Assembly: GCA_036362985.1 (NCBI GenBank)
Contig: JAYGXS010000008.1
Coordinates: 10,055,797 to 10,119,796, forward strand
Reading direction: 5' to 3'
DNA length: 64,000 nt
DNA from: Ligula intestinalis
Lineage: Eukaryota > Platyhelminthes > Cestoda > Diphyllobothriidea > Diphyllobothriidae
Part shown: in pieces, positions 20,561-32,599 of the stretch
Position numbering within the stretch: position 1 is the first letter of the stretch
Layout: every line of letters begins with the position of its first letter
Translations under genes and position numbers: made by a program
The notes under the pieces: generated by a model
What the model was told of the DNA's origin: nothing
What the model saw: the letters and a program-made list of their open reading frames with translations, nothing else
Database searches by the model: none

Positions 20561-22600
20561 ATTGGATGAAAACGAGCGATTATACTTATCAGAACAGCCA
20601 TTTCCATTTACAAAACGTGACATCCGAAATTGTCAGACGTGGACCACCAAAGTAAAGGAACACCACATTGGTGCTAGGAGCTATCCCTTACTTATGAAAA
20701 TCATTACATCTGGTGCAATAAATCTGTTCAAGTTCTCAAGCACATAAGAATGTGTGGTTGCATAGGTTTAGATCACGCCATCTTTGAAAAAAGCTGTGTT
20801 AGTGAAAGTTCTCCTAGGCAAATGATGAACATGACCTACAATGTCAGCATTATGCTGGAGAGGAACTGGCAGTTAGGGGATTTCCAATGTTCCAAAAAGT
20901 ACCCGTCTTGACGCGATGTGTTAACGTCTTCTCGAAAAGCTCTGTGTGAAGCGGGGCTAAAATTGACGATTATTTTGCTCTTAGATGTACGGTTTTATCC
21001 ATTTTCGCAAGTTTTCCCATCTGTTGTACGTACTTGTCTTTGGATGACTTTGATAATCCTCCCGATTCCCATAACCACAGACAGCAACATCTGTATTTTG
21101 TGTATGTTTAGAAGACGGAGGACTTCATTAGAGCAGAGATTTCAACGGGTAGATATACTGGACAGTGAAAACGCTGGGGAGAACGAATTTCCACCAGTGT
21201 TTTGATGGTATGGCATACGAATAAATGATTACTTGCGTGTAAAATAGTGTATGGTGGGCAGGGTCTTTCGCCGCATCTACGGGATGGTCTCCTTCCTGCT
21301 GCCGGTGTAAAAACAGGGTAGAAGAGACCGGACGCAGGATCGGCTGCAGCGTCTGCCCAGGTTTATCAACACATCTGTAGTGACTAGCTTAAATCGAAGT
21401 GCATTCGTGATTATTGCTGCCTCCGGCCTCTGGAACAGCCAATCACAGGCCGACTCAAAGGACCTCATGTGACGACTGTTAAGCAGACATCATTTAAGAC
21501 GCCGTCCACTGGATTGCAGTTGTGCGGTCGTCTGGTAGTCTGCTTCCTACTGCCTACTCTCCAATTCATTCTGTACAGAATATACCCGTCCTACCACTCT
21601 AGCCTTCTAGTGACTGTTTTCTTCTCCTAAGAAACCTGGCCTGAAGATCTTATTCGCTAGGGTTTAAATTACTTTACCTCCCCCGCAATAGGTCAGTGCG
21701 TACCTCTTATTCTATCTTCCGAGCTTTTGTTTCTCAGACATACACAAAACGTGCGTGTGGTTCAAATTTGATCTCGGTGGGAGCGTCAAAGGGAGGCATG
21801 CCTAACATACACAAGGGGTAAAAAGCGGAAACGGTCTACCTGCATTGTTTGTTGCCGTATGACGTGGGTGCCGGAATTGTTACGCATCGTTGGGTCCCCA
21901 CGCATCCCCCCGTCTGAGAGATTCACTCAGCTAATTACGATCTAAATTGCCGCATGAACTTTAAAAACAGACCTTCAGTACTGTTTCTACCTGCCGAGCT
22001 GTATCTTAAGTAAATAGCAGTGGCAGAGTTTTGTAGACAGCGACTTTTTTACAACTTATGTCAGTAGTAACATCGCAAACATATGAACTGAAATTTGAGT
22101 GCACTAGCAGGCTAAACGGAGCCTTTTTTACTTTATCAATCGTCCCTAGCAAAAATTGTGCCTGCACGTTCTTTGAATTGTGGGTTTAAATATTTGGGAA
22201 TAAAATCCCGAATCAGGAGCAATCGCGATTGTTTGTTCCGACTCACTGAAAAGAAATATTTTTGGGTAATATACCTCACATTTTGCCAACATCATGCTTC
22301 CAAAGCACACTTTTTCATTTACATTTAATTTTTATATATGCCACTTTATACAGAAAACACTCAATGGCCAACACTGTATCAATTATTGCCAGGAAGGGAG
22401 AGAAAACGGAGAAGGACTGTTCGTACTGATGGCTTGTTTTGTCCCTACCATGTTAGTTAGTCATCTATCAGTGCCTGTACAGCTGTCGTGGGTTCTGTGT
22501 GGCACACACGTGAATTATTCCTAGACTGGGAGTCAGACGGTGAGGGCTCCTTCTCATCCTCTGGTAGCGCAAATCCTGCTGTAGGTGTGTCATGGGGGCC
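20560..22600. other. No gene recognised
   Basis: Short frames only. The segment 21240-21500 is GC-richer and has a 63-codon minus-strand frame, but I recognise no domain there. Confidence 0.35.
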
Positions 22601-23100
22601 AGGTGGCGCCGTGGCGCGCACAAACATATTTGCCAACTCTGTCAGCAAATGCGCTCAGCCCACCCCACGTCGGGCGAGTGGACCGGCTGGAACAGTGGCT
22701 TGGGGCTGGAGGTGGGTTGGGGCGAGTGAAGTCGATGGCTCGACGCAATTTTCTCCCTATAAACAATCTTACGCGATTGGAGCTATCACGGAACGCTTAG
22801 AGTGAAACCTTAGATGGGGTAAAGGCAAATTGTGCAGTTAGTCCGAGGTCTGTTCTATTGTATGCAGTAGCTCACTGGTGGACTGCGGGTCAGGCTGCAA
22901 TGGTTCCTTTGTAACATGGGTTTTATGGCACCCTCACTACGTGGAATGCGAGCCTCCATCCCCGCCTTCTTGGCCAAGCTTCTCTTGTTTGTTGTGTTCA
23001 ACACCCTCCCTCATCTCCGGTCTTATTGAATTTGTCCTATTGCTCGTACAAAGTCCACCTTTATGGATACAGTAAACTGATTGCTAAGGCAGGATTTCCT
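22600..23100 (+). repeat. GC-rich dispersed repeat, copy 1
   Basis: About 22700-23060 aligns by eye with 41940-42310, for example GGGCGAGTGAAGTCGA against GGAGAGAGTGAGGTCGA, GTCAGGCTGCAATGG against GTCAGGCTGCGATGG, and ACACCCTCCCTCATCTCCGG against ACACCCTCCCTCATCCCCGG. Short frames here are not conserved as protein. The right end (23067-23100) also matches part of SINE-like copy A. Confidence 0.6.
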
Positions 23101-24060
23101 TAAAAGTGACTAACAATTGTTTTTGCGTTGAGACCTTTTTTTAGAGAAAACATTGTCCAGCCTTATCAGTCTTCTTTGACTTTGGACTTGGGGACCTTTC
23201 TGTTGTCGACACCCACCACCGGTGTTTGAGCCTAACTTTATGTCACCTACTAGCAAAATTGTAGGTGCCAACTTTAAAAATATTTTCTTACAAAAATAAA
23301 CTCTGTTCGTAAAATTATATCGTGTAGCCTTAAGGTATTTTTTAACTATGCCATCATCTGTCTTAGCGAATTGTTCGTTTGTGCTAGCGTCAAATCTAAC
23401 ATGTAATTTTTAAAGCTAATTCTTATAAAATATTAAAATTAATTTTTGTATCTTCTGCGTTTTTTACAATCAAATGCATTCAATTTAGTTAGGTGTTTTT
23501 TTTTTGTTTGCGAACAAAGCACACAATCGACATTTCTTAATTGGCTTTAATAGTAGGATAATTCAACTTTTTTGAGGAGGAGAAGGGTAAAAATTATTAA
23601 AATAAGCACACGCCAAGGCAACATGGAATAACGGTTTATAAACACCCTTTGATGGAGCAAAAATCTTTATGCGAAAAATGATGCGTTCCCTTCTCAAGTC
23701 AAGTATGTCATGTCGTTTAGCCAGCATTCAAAAGTATTCCTGCTACATTATTAAGAAAAACGTCTACTACGAAAACCTAAATGTTTGTTTTATTCGTATT
23801 TCTCACGTTGATGAAGGAGGCCTGACATATAAAACTAGACATATACTTGGACCAGCGTTCCACGGTAGTGAACACGGTTGTCTTTTATGTACACATTTAC
23901 TTTATTCGTCACGCCTTTTGTTGTGTGTAGACAATTAACGACGGTCTCACCTGTTTTCTCGTGAAAAGAATAACAAAAATAAAGTACATTTCCACGTGGT
24001 GCACTGAGCCATCTTTCCCAAAAGCCATATTGTGCTGTTTGGGCTATGTAGGGCGGCTTG
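23100..24060. other. No gene recognised
   Basis: AT-rich DNA upstream of the tetraspanin promoter, with poly-T runs near 23500. No feature seen. Confidence 0.4.
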
Positions 24061-24077
24061 CGCATACTGCGACGTTT

Positions 24078-24239
24078 GGTTGCTTGGCAACCTCGTGAAA
24101 AAATACCATTAGCACAATGTGTCACATGTGAAATGTTCGTAGGCGCAGTGTGTAGGTCCGGTATGGACTATAAAAGCCCTGTAGCTTCGCACTCCCAGTG
24201 TCGGTTACAACCGGTTTCTCGCTTGGCGCAGTATCTAGG
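24078..24239 (+). promoter_or_regulatory. Tetraspanin promoter and non-coding exon 1
   Basis: A TATA box (TATAAAAG, 24169-24176) lies about 30 bp before a likely start site near 24200. The first exon has no ATG and ends at a GTAAGC donor after 24239. Upstream are a perfect palindrome GGTTGCTTGGCAACC (24078-24092), which fits the RFX X-box pattern, and the E-box-type palindrome CACATGTG (24123-24130). The start site is inferred from TATA spacing only. Confidence 0.65.
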
Positions 24240-24525
24240 GTAAGCACAAGCATGTGAGCACGTTTAAACCTTTTTCCTTGAGGATCAATTTTTTTTATTC
24301 TCTAGTTTGCCTTTAAATCCATTTAAATTCGACTTAGATAAGCTGAATTTTGAGCTTAGGGAAAATTAAACAAGTCCAGATTATTTGCAAGCTGTGCAAT
24401 ATCGTAAATCCTGACAGTAATATCGTAAATGCTGACAGTTATAACCTCTCCTAAAAAGCTCTAAGTATCTTTTTGAGGTATATTCGTGTAATTTAATTTC
24501 TATTTTTCTTCCATCAGAAGACAAC

Positions 24526-27500
24526 ATGTGTATCGCGGTTAAATCTTTGCTCAAGTTCGTCATCTCCACAATCAATGTGGTTTTGGGGGTACGATTTACT
24601 TCTTACCGTTTTATAAATGCTGAATAAGCAGAACGTCAATCTCTTATTCTATTAAAATTTTATTTTGAATGTCTGTAAAAGGCGAAATCTCACCAGTCGT
24701 TTTATTTCCACAAACAGATTGGATTCCTTATCATAGCACTACTTGGTCTTCTTCTGAAAACGTCTCATGGCTTCGTCAGATCAATCCTTAGCAAAGCATT
24801 GAGTTTCGGCGCTAAAATTGACAATAAGGATGCCGAATATTTGACAAATTTCGTCATTGACAATGCAAGTAAGTTTGCGGAACTGTCTGAAAGCAATGAG
24901 AATGCAAAACAAAGTGATTATATTTTATGCGATTGAAAAAACAAAGTTGTATTACAAAAGGCATTTTTTGCGTTTGAATTCTAGCCGGCGTCTCTATTAT
25001 ACTCATCGTCGTTGGTTTGGCCCTGGCCGCTCTCTGCTTCGTCGGTGCCTTTGCTTCCTGTTGCGGTTGTGGAATTCTACTTAAGATTGTGAGTTTTTTT
25101 GAACAAGATAAGGTATTTTTCTGTAAGAATTATGTCACTCTCAGCAGCATTGACCTTTCTTTCAAAAAACCGGGCTGAACTGAAAATGCAACTGAATCTG
25201 CTGCTTATAACTGAATTCTACAGTATCGAAGAGCTTATCATACAATAACATTAGGCGTATTTTTACCAAAATGCATGCAGAATTACAACGCATAAGCACT
25301 CAAGCGTAATAATATGCAAGTATAGACTATTGCAAACCCTGCTGCTTTGAACAGATCATCTTCTATTTCAGTTTACTCCTAGTGAGTAAGGTCTGAGCCA
25401 CTAGTATTTGCCTAAAGGCCAGACATGGTTACTAAAAGTAATCTCCGGAAAACGATTCTTTCCTGATATGCTTCTGCATCCTTATTTGTTTGGCATGACT
25501 CCTTCCTAGAAGAAGAGAGATAACCCTTCTCTGTTTTATTTTTTTTCTAGTATGCGATCATTCTCGCCGTCCTGCTGGTTGCGCAAATTGTCGCAGTGGC
25601 AGTTCTGTATTCCAATCCCACTAAGGTAAGTTCTCGACTGACGTCCCTTAAAGCAAAACCCTGTTCGCCACTCCCCCGTTCACTTGACTGATTTAAACCA
25701 TTTTAAGTTGGTTGTATTTAACATAATTTAGTCTGAAAATCAATAAAATATTATTCGAATCCTTTAAAATTTGTTTTCTTTTATTTGTAGCTTACGGAAT
25801 CCATTATTACGGCCATGAATGAACTGCTTAAGATGTTTGGCAAGAACGATGAAGTTGGACAAGCGTCAACTGCCATATGGACGTTGGTTATGACAGTAAG
25901 TACGTTAGCATTGACTGCTTTATTTTATTTGCTGCAGCGGTATTATTTGAACTAGCAAAAGAATTACAGTCTTCCTATAAAAACCCCCGGCTAATGGAAA
26001 ATTATATAGATCGCATTCATAAGACTATCTTAAAATGTGATCCGTCCTTCTTTTCTAGTATAACGGGACGTGCTGCGGCATGGACGGGGCTGAAGATTTC
26101 AAGACTATCTCGCAATTAAACGGTAGGCAATTTTCATAGAAATCTAATGCGTATACGTTTTACTTCATTGTAAAGTTATAGACAAATGTTGCTCAGAAAT
26201 TCGTTGAAAAGTTATGCTATCTATCGTTGAGTTTTCCCATTTGCCTGTCAAGTAAACGATTTAACGGGAAAAACTATCAGTCAATCAAGGAATTCCTTAC
26301 TATTATTCGACAATTAGGGAGACGGTAACATTTTGTGTAAGTCTAAGAAAACCATCAGAAATATGAACGCATTCCATATTTAGGTCATAGTTTGGGGATA
26401 CCTGCATCAAACTACACTTTCTAACATCATCACAGTCTTAATGTAGTGGCCTCTGAAATACAATCCCTGATGTTTGAAAAAGGATAGAATTAAAGTTACA
26501 TTGCAAAAATATCATGTAGCTTAAATCTATATGTATAATTATAATGTGTCTGTGTTACAGTAGTAAAAATGTCAATCAAAGTTACTGCGAACACATATAA
26601 ACTGTTAAGATGTGCATAGTCCTAGGCTTCCTTAGCAGAGAACAATCAACAATCTTCGGGATTAAGCGGTCACAGTAACTACATCAAGATTTTGATTGTG
26701 ACTTCTCCTTCTTCGGTCGGTGTAAGTACTTATTTCTACGGTCTTCGCACAAAAGGGTTTTAGAATCGACAATAATGCATTTTTTGCAAAACGGAAAGCT
26801 TGATTCATAGACAACATGGTGCTTCATAGAGCAGAGAAGCTGATCGCACTGTAATTTACGAGAAGTGTTTTCCTGACCTCTTCATAGAAGTGGTGTTTTG
26901 TGTGTTGATTTCGATCATCCGATATGCTGCCCGTAACTGCTTGCCATTGGAAAACGATAACCAATTTATGTTTTTTAAGGCAAACGCGAGCATAAACGAT
27001 TTTCATAGAGTGGCTTTATATACGTCGAAGAGTTCATGAATAAGGACGAAACTGGTTTGGCTTGCTTTCAAATCTTGGCAGAGCAAACTATAATTTTTTC
27101 GTGGTCGGATGATATCCTCCCCTCAAATCACAAATAATTGGAAAAGTTACCAAAAGCCACATAAAAATTCGCTAATAAACCTATGCTCCATGCATTGCAT
27201 CGAGAACTTAACAGCAGTTTAAATTATTAACACTATCTAGTAGTCCCGCAACCCTATGGTTTAAAATTCCGTCACAGACGCTCATTAAAAATTTTTCATA
27301 TCGAGCGTAAGACTAAGCTCGTTAGTTTTATTTGAGACCTTCTTTTATTAATCGGTCTGTTTTTTTAACTGGCCACTTCCAGCAAAAATTTCCATTGTTC
27401 AAAAACGTAGTGGCTTGAATTTTTGCCCTTTTTAGCTGCTCCTGCACCCTGCTGCAATTACAAAGACCCAAGCAATAAAAAAGATTGTCCCATTGACGAT

Positions 27501-27906
27501 GCAATAAAGGAAAAGGTACCGGGCTGTCGTGAGCGCATTCAAAACTTCACCTCTGACAACCTCAAGATGATAATGTATGTTGCTATCGCAGCAATAGTCA
27601 TACAGGCAAGTTTATTTTCTTCTCCCTTGTAAACCTTCACAATTTTTAAGCTTGCAAATGAGGGTTGGTATCTGCCAAAAAATTATGACTAATTGCATTG
27701 GCTTACTTGCGATTAAAGTTTAAATGCCCATCCTCATCCATATTCAGTAGAGACATTGCCTTCAAGTTTTTAAGGCCCAGAATTCGGCAAGTGGGCAAGC
27801 ATCGTTAATATTATTAGGGGACGAACTGCCATACCCAGTGCTAATTACCTTTTTCTACTTACAGGGTGCTCTAATCATCGTCGTTGGACTTGCCATCTGC
27901 TTGTAG
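24526..27906 (+). CDS. Tetraspanin, eight coding exons
   Basis: Tetraspanins are four-pass membrane proteins that organise partner proteins at the cell surface; in flatworms many sit in the tegument. Coding exons: 24526-24588 (exon begins 24518), 24718-24868, 24985-25088, 25551-25625, 25791-25895, 26059-26122, 27436-27605 and 27865-27906. All acceptors are AG and the phases join without a break, giving 257 residues, a normal family length. Membrane segments lie at about 12-34, 74-96, 107-126 and 232-256. The second ends in the conserved cysteine-rich turn CCGC (97-100). The large loop has the signature CCG (171-173), CC (193-194) and single Cys at 205 and 218, making six loop cysteines, and possible N-glycosylation at NGT (168) and NFT (224). 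The cytoplasmic C-tail is essentially absent. One donor is GC (27606-27607). Exon limits are read from splice consensus and family fit, without transcript data. Confidence 0.9.
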
Positions 27907-28031
27907 AAGACCACTTTTCACAAGACGGATGTACATTTTCTACTTTTCTTTACATGCGACGTCTCTGCTTGAAATATCCAGTAGAACCTCTTTTTTTATT
28001 TTATTACCATCAAGAGAACACTTACGATTGT

Positions 28032-28050
28032 AATAAACCCTTTTTAAATA
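28032..28050 (+). terminator. Tetraspanin polyadenylation signal
   Basis: AATAAA at 28032-28037 lies about 125 bp after the tetraspanin stop codon (27904-27906). A second AATAAA-like site is near 28067. The cleavage point is not visible. Confidence 0.65.
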
Positions 28051-28059
28051 TATCGATTG

Positions 28060-28950
28060 TTTACATAAAAAATAAAAAATTTTAAGAGGTTTTTTTGCAC
28101 GTAACAAATAGGGCGTTTGAAAATTTAAATAATGTAAAATAGGGCTTTGTTTTAGAGTGCAATCGCAGTGGCCTAAGTAACTAGATTAAGTCTTTGCCGC
28201 AGTGATCTTCTGGTCTGGTTTCGTGTGTGATGAAATGACGTGGGACGTCAGAGGTAGGCATGGTACATTGCGTAAACACGTAGTGGAGAAGTCGACACTT
28301 TGACAGGCGCCCCGAGAGAGCCCGCATTTCGACATGTTAGAGAGTGAGAGTAATTACAGGGACTACAGGATGAGTCAGCCACAGGGAGGCGATTGGCCAG
28401 ACTGGATTGGGGAAGGCAGGCACTGGTGCTTGTGCACATTCTAGCAGTTACAAGAGGTTTAGCGTTGGTGCAGGCCACAACACCTGTGCTTTGCCGCCTC
28501 AGAGGCGGACTGAGAACTGCGATTGCGTGACCTGATGCATGGCACGGCACTGGTGATGGAAGGTGCTACAGTAGCAAGACTTTCAGTGCAACTTTTTGGT
28601 GACTCAGTACAAATAAGATGGTAAATATTCAATTTTAAATTTAGACTCATTGAAACCATTTAGTTTCGATGTTGCTGTGTATGTCAAGAATTAGGCTTGA
28701 AGACTCGCGACAAGATGTATAAGACACGTCGATGGGGATGTTTAGTGCATTTTATATTAGCTGAGGCTGGCCGTTGCTAGATTTTACGATTTTTTACACG
28801 TTACTGTGCTCCTAAACAAATGCATTTATTGTTCAAAATACCCTTAGGCAGAAAAAATTAAATAGATGCGTTTATGTTAGTGAATGGCACCAACAATATA
28901 GGGGTTAAACAGGGGATTTTTAAGTATAAGGAGAAAAATTGAAGAAGGAG
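28060..28950. other. No gene recognised
   Basis: Between the tetraspanin 3' end and the diverged duplications. Only short unrelated frames. Confidence 0.35.
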
Positions 28951-28959
28951 GAGAACTAA

Positions 28960-30950
28960 ATGTATAATGAGTCAGTTCACGTATCACAATCAAGACTCAA
29001 ATTAAAAATTAAGATTCGTCCACACCATTTAACGTATAGGTCGATTATGCTATTTCAATCCAGAAATGAGCTCACAGACTCACGCCACAGATGTGTTCGA
29101 TAAGATATAGAAGAAAAATTTGAAACCGATGGGATGAGAGAAAGTGGCGGTTCCGATGTTTAACGAATTTTGACATTGAATAGTGTCCAATAAACAGTAG
29201 CATTGTGAGTTTGAACTTATCAAAAGATCTCAAAAATAAGCAAAACTAGGAGGACGAAAGGAATGAATATCCTGATGTGGACACGGCGGTGGAGGCAGAG
29301 AAGAAGAAAAAGGAGCAGGAAAACGAAATAAAGTCTCAAGACAGTGCCAGTCGTGGGTAAGCATCCAAACCGGAAATTCGATAGAGAAGAAGGTGTTTAG
29401 TAATTATCCTCCAATTTTTGTACTTTTTTGTTGAATAGTGATCACATAAAATTGTAGTGAGCCCAAAACTGCATCTTTCATTATAATTTTTTTCTTGCAG
29501 TTTTATCGAAAGACACTAATGGCATTTGCAATGTGAACTATTTAAAGTTAATGGTTATTTCTGTATTATTCATTACAGATTGAACAGGTTTTTGTTGCAC
29601 CGATAAGGTTTTATAAGTTACAGTAAAAATAAAGTATTGCTTTGTTTTTTGTCGTGATGAATCCCAGCGATACATGTTCGGTTGATTCAGTACAATTTAG
29701 ACAAAAACATTCAAATAAAAATTCATATTCGCCCACAAGACCTCGTTGCAATATGTTTTCAGAAATTGTCTCAAAGACCCTCGCTACAGAGGTGTTCAGC
29801 AAGGTATGGACGAAACGGCTGAAGCATATAGGATGATTGGGCAGTGGACGTTCTTAAATTTTACGAATTGTGACATTCGGTGGTATTCCTCAATGAGAGC
29901 ATTAAGTTATGGGACCAAACAGATTGAGGATAGACGGCATAGAGGTAAAGGAGGAGGGAGAAGAAAATATAAGATGGACCAATTAACTTTCTAAGACAGT
30001 CGCAGGTAGGCATCTTAACTTCTCAGTTGAACCATGAAAAAAATCTGGAGCAGAAGAGGATGTGAGGTCAGTGCTTCTCTCGGTTTTTCAAGGGCCCACA
30101 CGTGCACTTCATGAAAGGAGCGCTTTTTCATGCAATTTAATGTTTTATATGGGAATCATGACTAAGTTAAATTTCTTCCAGTCTACTTGTCTGTGGAAGT
30201 GGAGGTTGAGAATAAAGTTAAGTTTAAACCTCCCTTGTAAAGGTTTGGCATGACGAAAATGTACCGAACAGCGGAGGTACTTGAACACGTACCGGCTTGG
30301 TAAAGCGAAAGTGAAACTAAATCGATCTCGAGCTCTATCCTCACACACCTTGTCGATACAAATCATTGATTCGATACCAATAAATCTTTTCAGGTTGTCT
30401 TTTAGACACCAGCTAACCTCTCCAAAGGCCTGCGCCAGCGGATGCTCACAACAGCTGAAGCAGTGGCTATACGGCTAGCAAATCCAGTACTGTGTTGTCA
30501 GAAGACGCTGAGGCGAGCCATTACACAGCCGTGGCCTACACTGACGCCAGGTAGCGATAGCATTTCGCCCCTACCAACTAGCGCAGTCTCTCAAGCAACA
30601 CGCTGATCTGGCCTACTTGCGCAAACTGACGTAGTCCGCAGTGTTTCATCAGCGCCCATGTTAGACAGTTATTGATTTTGCTATATATTCAAACTTTTAT
30701 TGTATTGTGCAGCGTTCACTTCCCCTGTAAATGTTTGGCCTGATGAAGCGTTGCTAAAAAACATATATCTGCCATAAACTGACTTTAAAATTAACCATGG
30801 GAATATTTACGGAGCAGGGAAGAAGTAAGCGATGACGAGTACGAAGAATTAATGACTACAGTCAGCATCAGTCACAGGTAGGCATCTAAAACACTCAGCT
30901 GAGCCAGGAATGTATCTCGACTATTAGCTAAAGGTATCTCTCAAAGGCTC
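28960..30950. repeat. Old, diverged local duplications
   Basis: The blocks at about 28975-29360 and 29680-30030 align by eye over several hundred bases, for example ACAGATGTGTTCGATAAG against ACAGAGGTGTTCAGCAAG and ACGAATTTTGACATT against ACGAATTGTGACATT. A shorter third block near 30860-30920 repeats only the end. All three finish with a splice-donor-like sequence: CGTGGGTAAGC, CGCAGGTAGGC and CACAGGTAGGC. No conserved reading frame was found. Confidence 0.5.
30690..30775 (+). repeat. Possible PLE 3' remnant with hammerhead-like core
   Basis: CTGATGA (30740-30746) is followed by a small stem (AGC GTT GCT) and AAAAAAC, resembling a degenerate hammerhead core. The preceding TTCCCCTGTAAATGTTTGGC has a relative near 30225 (TCCCTTGTAAAGGTTTGGC). 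Nothing else of a PLE remains. Confidence 0.3.
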
Positions 30951-31349
30951 ACATTAACATCTGCTTGGTAGGGCACGCAAGCTTGAATCATATTTTCCGA
31001 TTTTCTTTCGGTCAATCCAGTCTGTGAGTGCGAATTAACTACGTTGGGCCACAGGGAGCGGATTTATTGGTAAAGACGTGGTGGTTGCGCTGTTGAAGCT
31101 GGTCTGCATTCCCTGACTGTAAGCCCGTTAAAACCTCTAATAGTAAAAGCAACCTACAAGTGGCAATCCAGCATTCGAGTTCACTATATTTTCCCATTAA
31201 GTACATCTCAGGTTCTCGTGTTACGATAGGGTGCTGAATAAGGTGAGCTGACAAACTAAAGTAATGCTAGAAACGACCACGTGTATTAAGTGGTTTGAAT
31301 AGTAATTATTTGTAAATCTTCTATACTGATAAATAAGATGCAAACTTTA

Positions 31350-32545
31350 CCAATTACATCTGATCAAACTAACCTGCACTGGAAAAACAAGTGTTATCCG
31401 GTTGTCCTTAATTAAAGTGATCTAACGTAGTTGTTTTATTTACCAGCTAGGAGTGAGAAATAGGGCCTTCTAAAGAATGAAGAATAGAGGGAACCTCCCA
31501 CAATACAGGTGTCGATGCGTCAAAGCCTTAGGAGAATAGGATTGGCCGTATATTTAGGGTGACTATTAGGTCGAGGATTCGATTTAAGGTCAACGTTACC
31601 TTATGGATTTAGTTTGGGGTAGTTTGGGGATTAATATTAGGTCTGCGGTTTAGGTTTAGGTTTATATAAGAGCTCATGCTCATATTAGAACACGAAAATT
31701 TTACTCCTTCTGGAATTATGCGCTCTACCAGAATTATTACTTGTGCGGAGGTCTTCTTATTCTTCTATCCTGTAGGTGTTTTCATTTGAATTTTACTTTT
31801 TAAAAGGTTTTATTCCGTAAATGAATTTCCTGGTAATTTTCGGCAACAAGTTATACTAAAGAAAGCGTACAATTCAATCGGTTTTATAGAACAAGAGCCT
31901 TTCTGTCCATCTTTGTGAGAGGGACTTGTCTGTTGCTTGGCGTGCCACATGATCTTTATGGATAATTTGATCTTGCTCGCTAGCCCTGCGTTGATCTTCT
32001 TCAATTTTATCTCAATGGAAGACCGGCCATAGAGTTGCCTATAGATTTGCGTGTAATCGGCGAGTGTTTACACATTATCGAAGTAAAAGAGGTGCACACT
32101 GCTCTAGTACCCATGTATTGCTAATTAAACCTGATCGCACTCGACTGCACTCGAAAAGGCAAATGCTAACCAATTATCCTTACTGACACATTGATTAAAC
32201 GTAGTGTTTTATTCACCCGGGTGCATCAGAGTTTTTACTTCGGTGAGAATGTTCTGATTGCCTGGTCTCGTAATAAGGTACATTAGCTTATCTGTAGCTG
32301 TTGCCACCTTTTCAAAATGGTTGATTCCATACCCAAATTTTGTGCGATTCTAGTCAATCAATTATACCCACGAAAACGTACAATTCAGCCGGCCTTGTGG
32401 AGCAGGAGTCTTTATATGTACTCTCGTGAAAGGGGTGCGGCGTGCAGTGCAATATCGATCTCAGCAAAAGACTGGCCAAATAACTAGAGATTAATTTGCA
32501 TTTCATCGACGAGTGCTTACGTCTTAGAGGAGTACTGCGAAGTCA
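31350..32545. repeat. Diverged tandem duplication
   Basis: The blocks at 31355-31450 and 32128-32222 align (ACGTAGTTGTTTTATTTACC against ACGTAGTGTTTTATTCACC). So do 31865-31930 and 32370-32435 (GCGTACAATTCAATCGG against ACGTACAATTCAGCCGG), and 32010-32080 with 32455-32530. The order is preserved, so a unit of several hundred base pairs was duplicated long ago and then suffered indels. No coding potential. Confidence 0.5.
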
Positions 32546-32599
32546 CCGAGTCTTTTGGCTTTAAGGTACATATTGCTCTATTATTCATTGGCAACAGCC

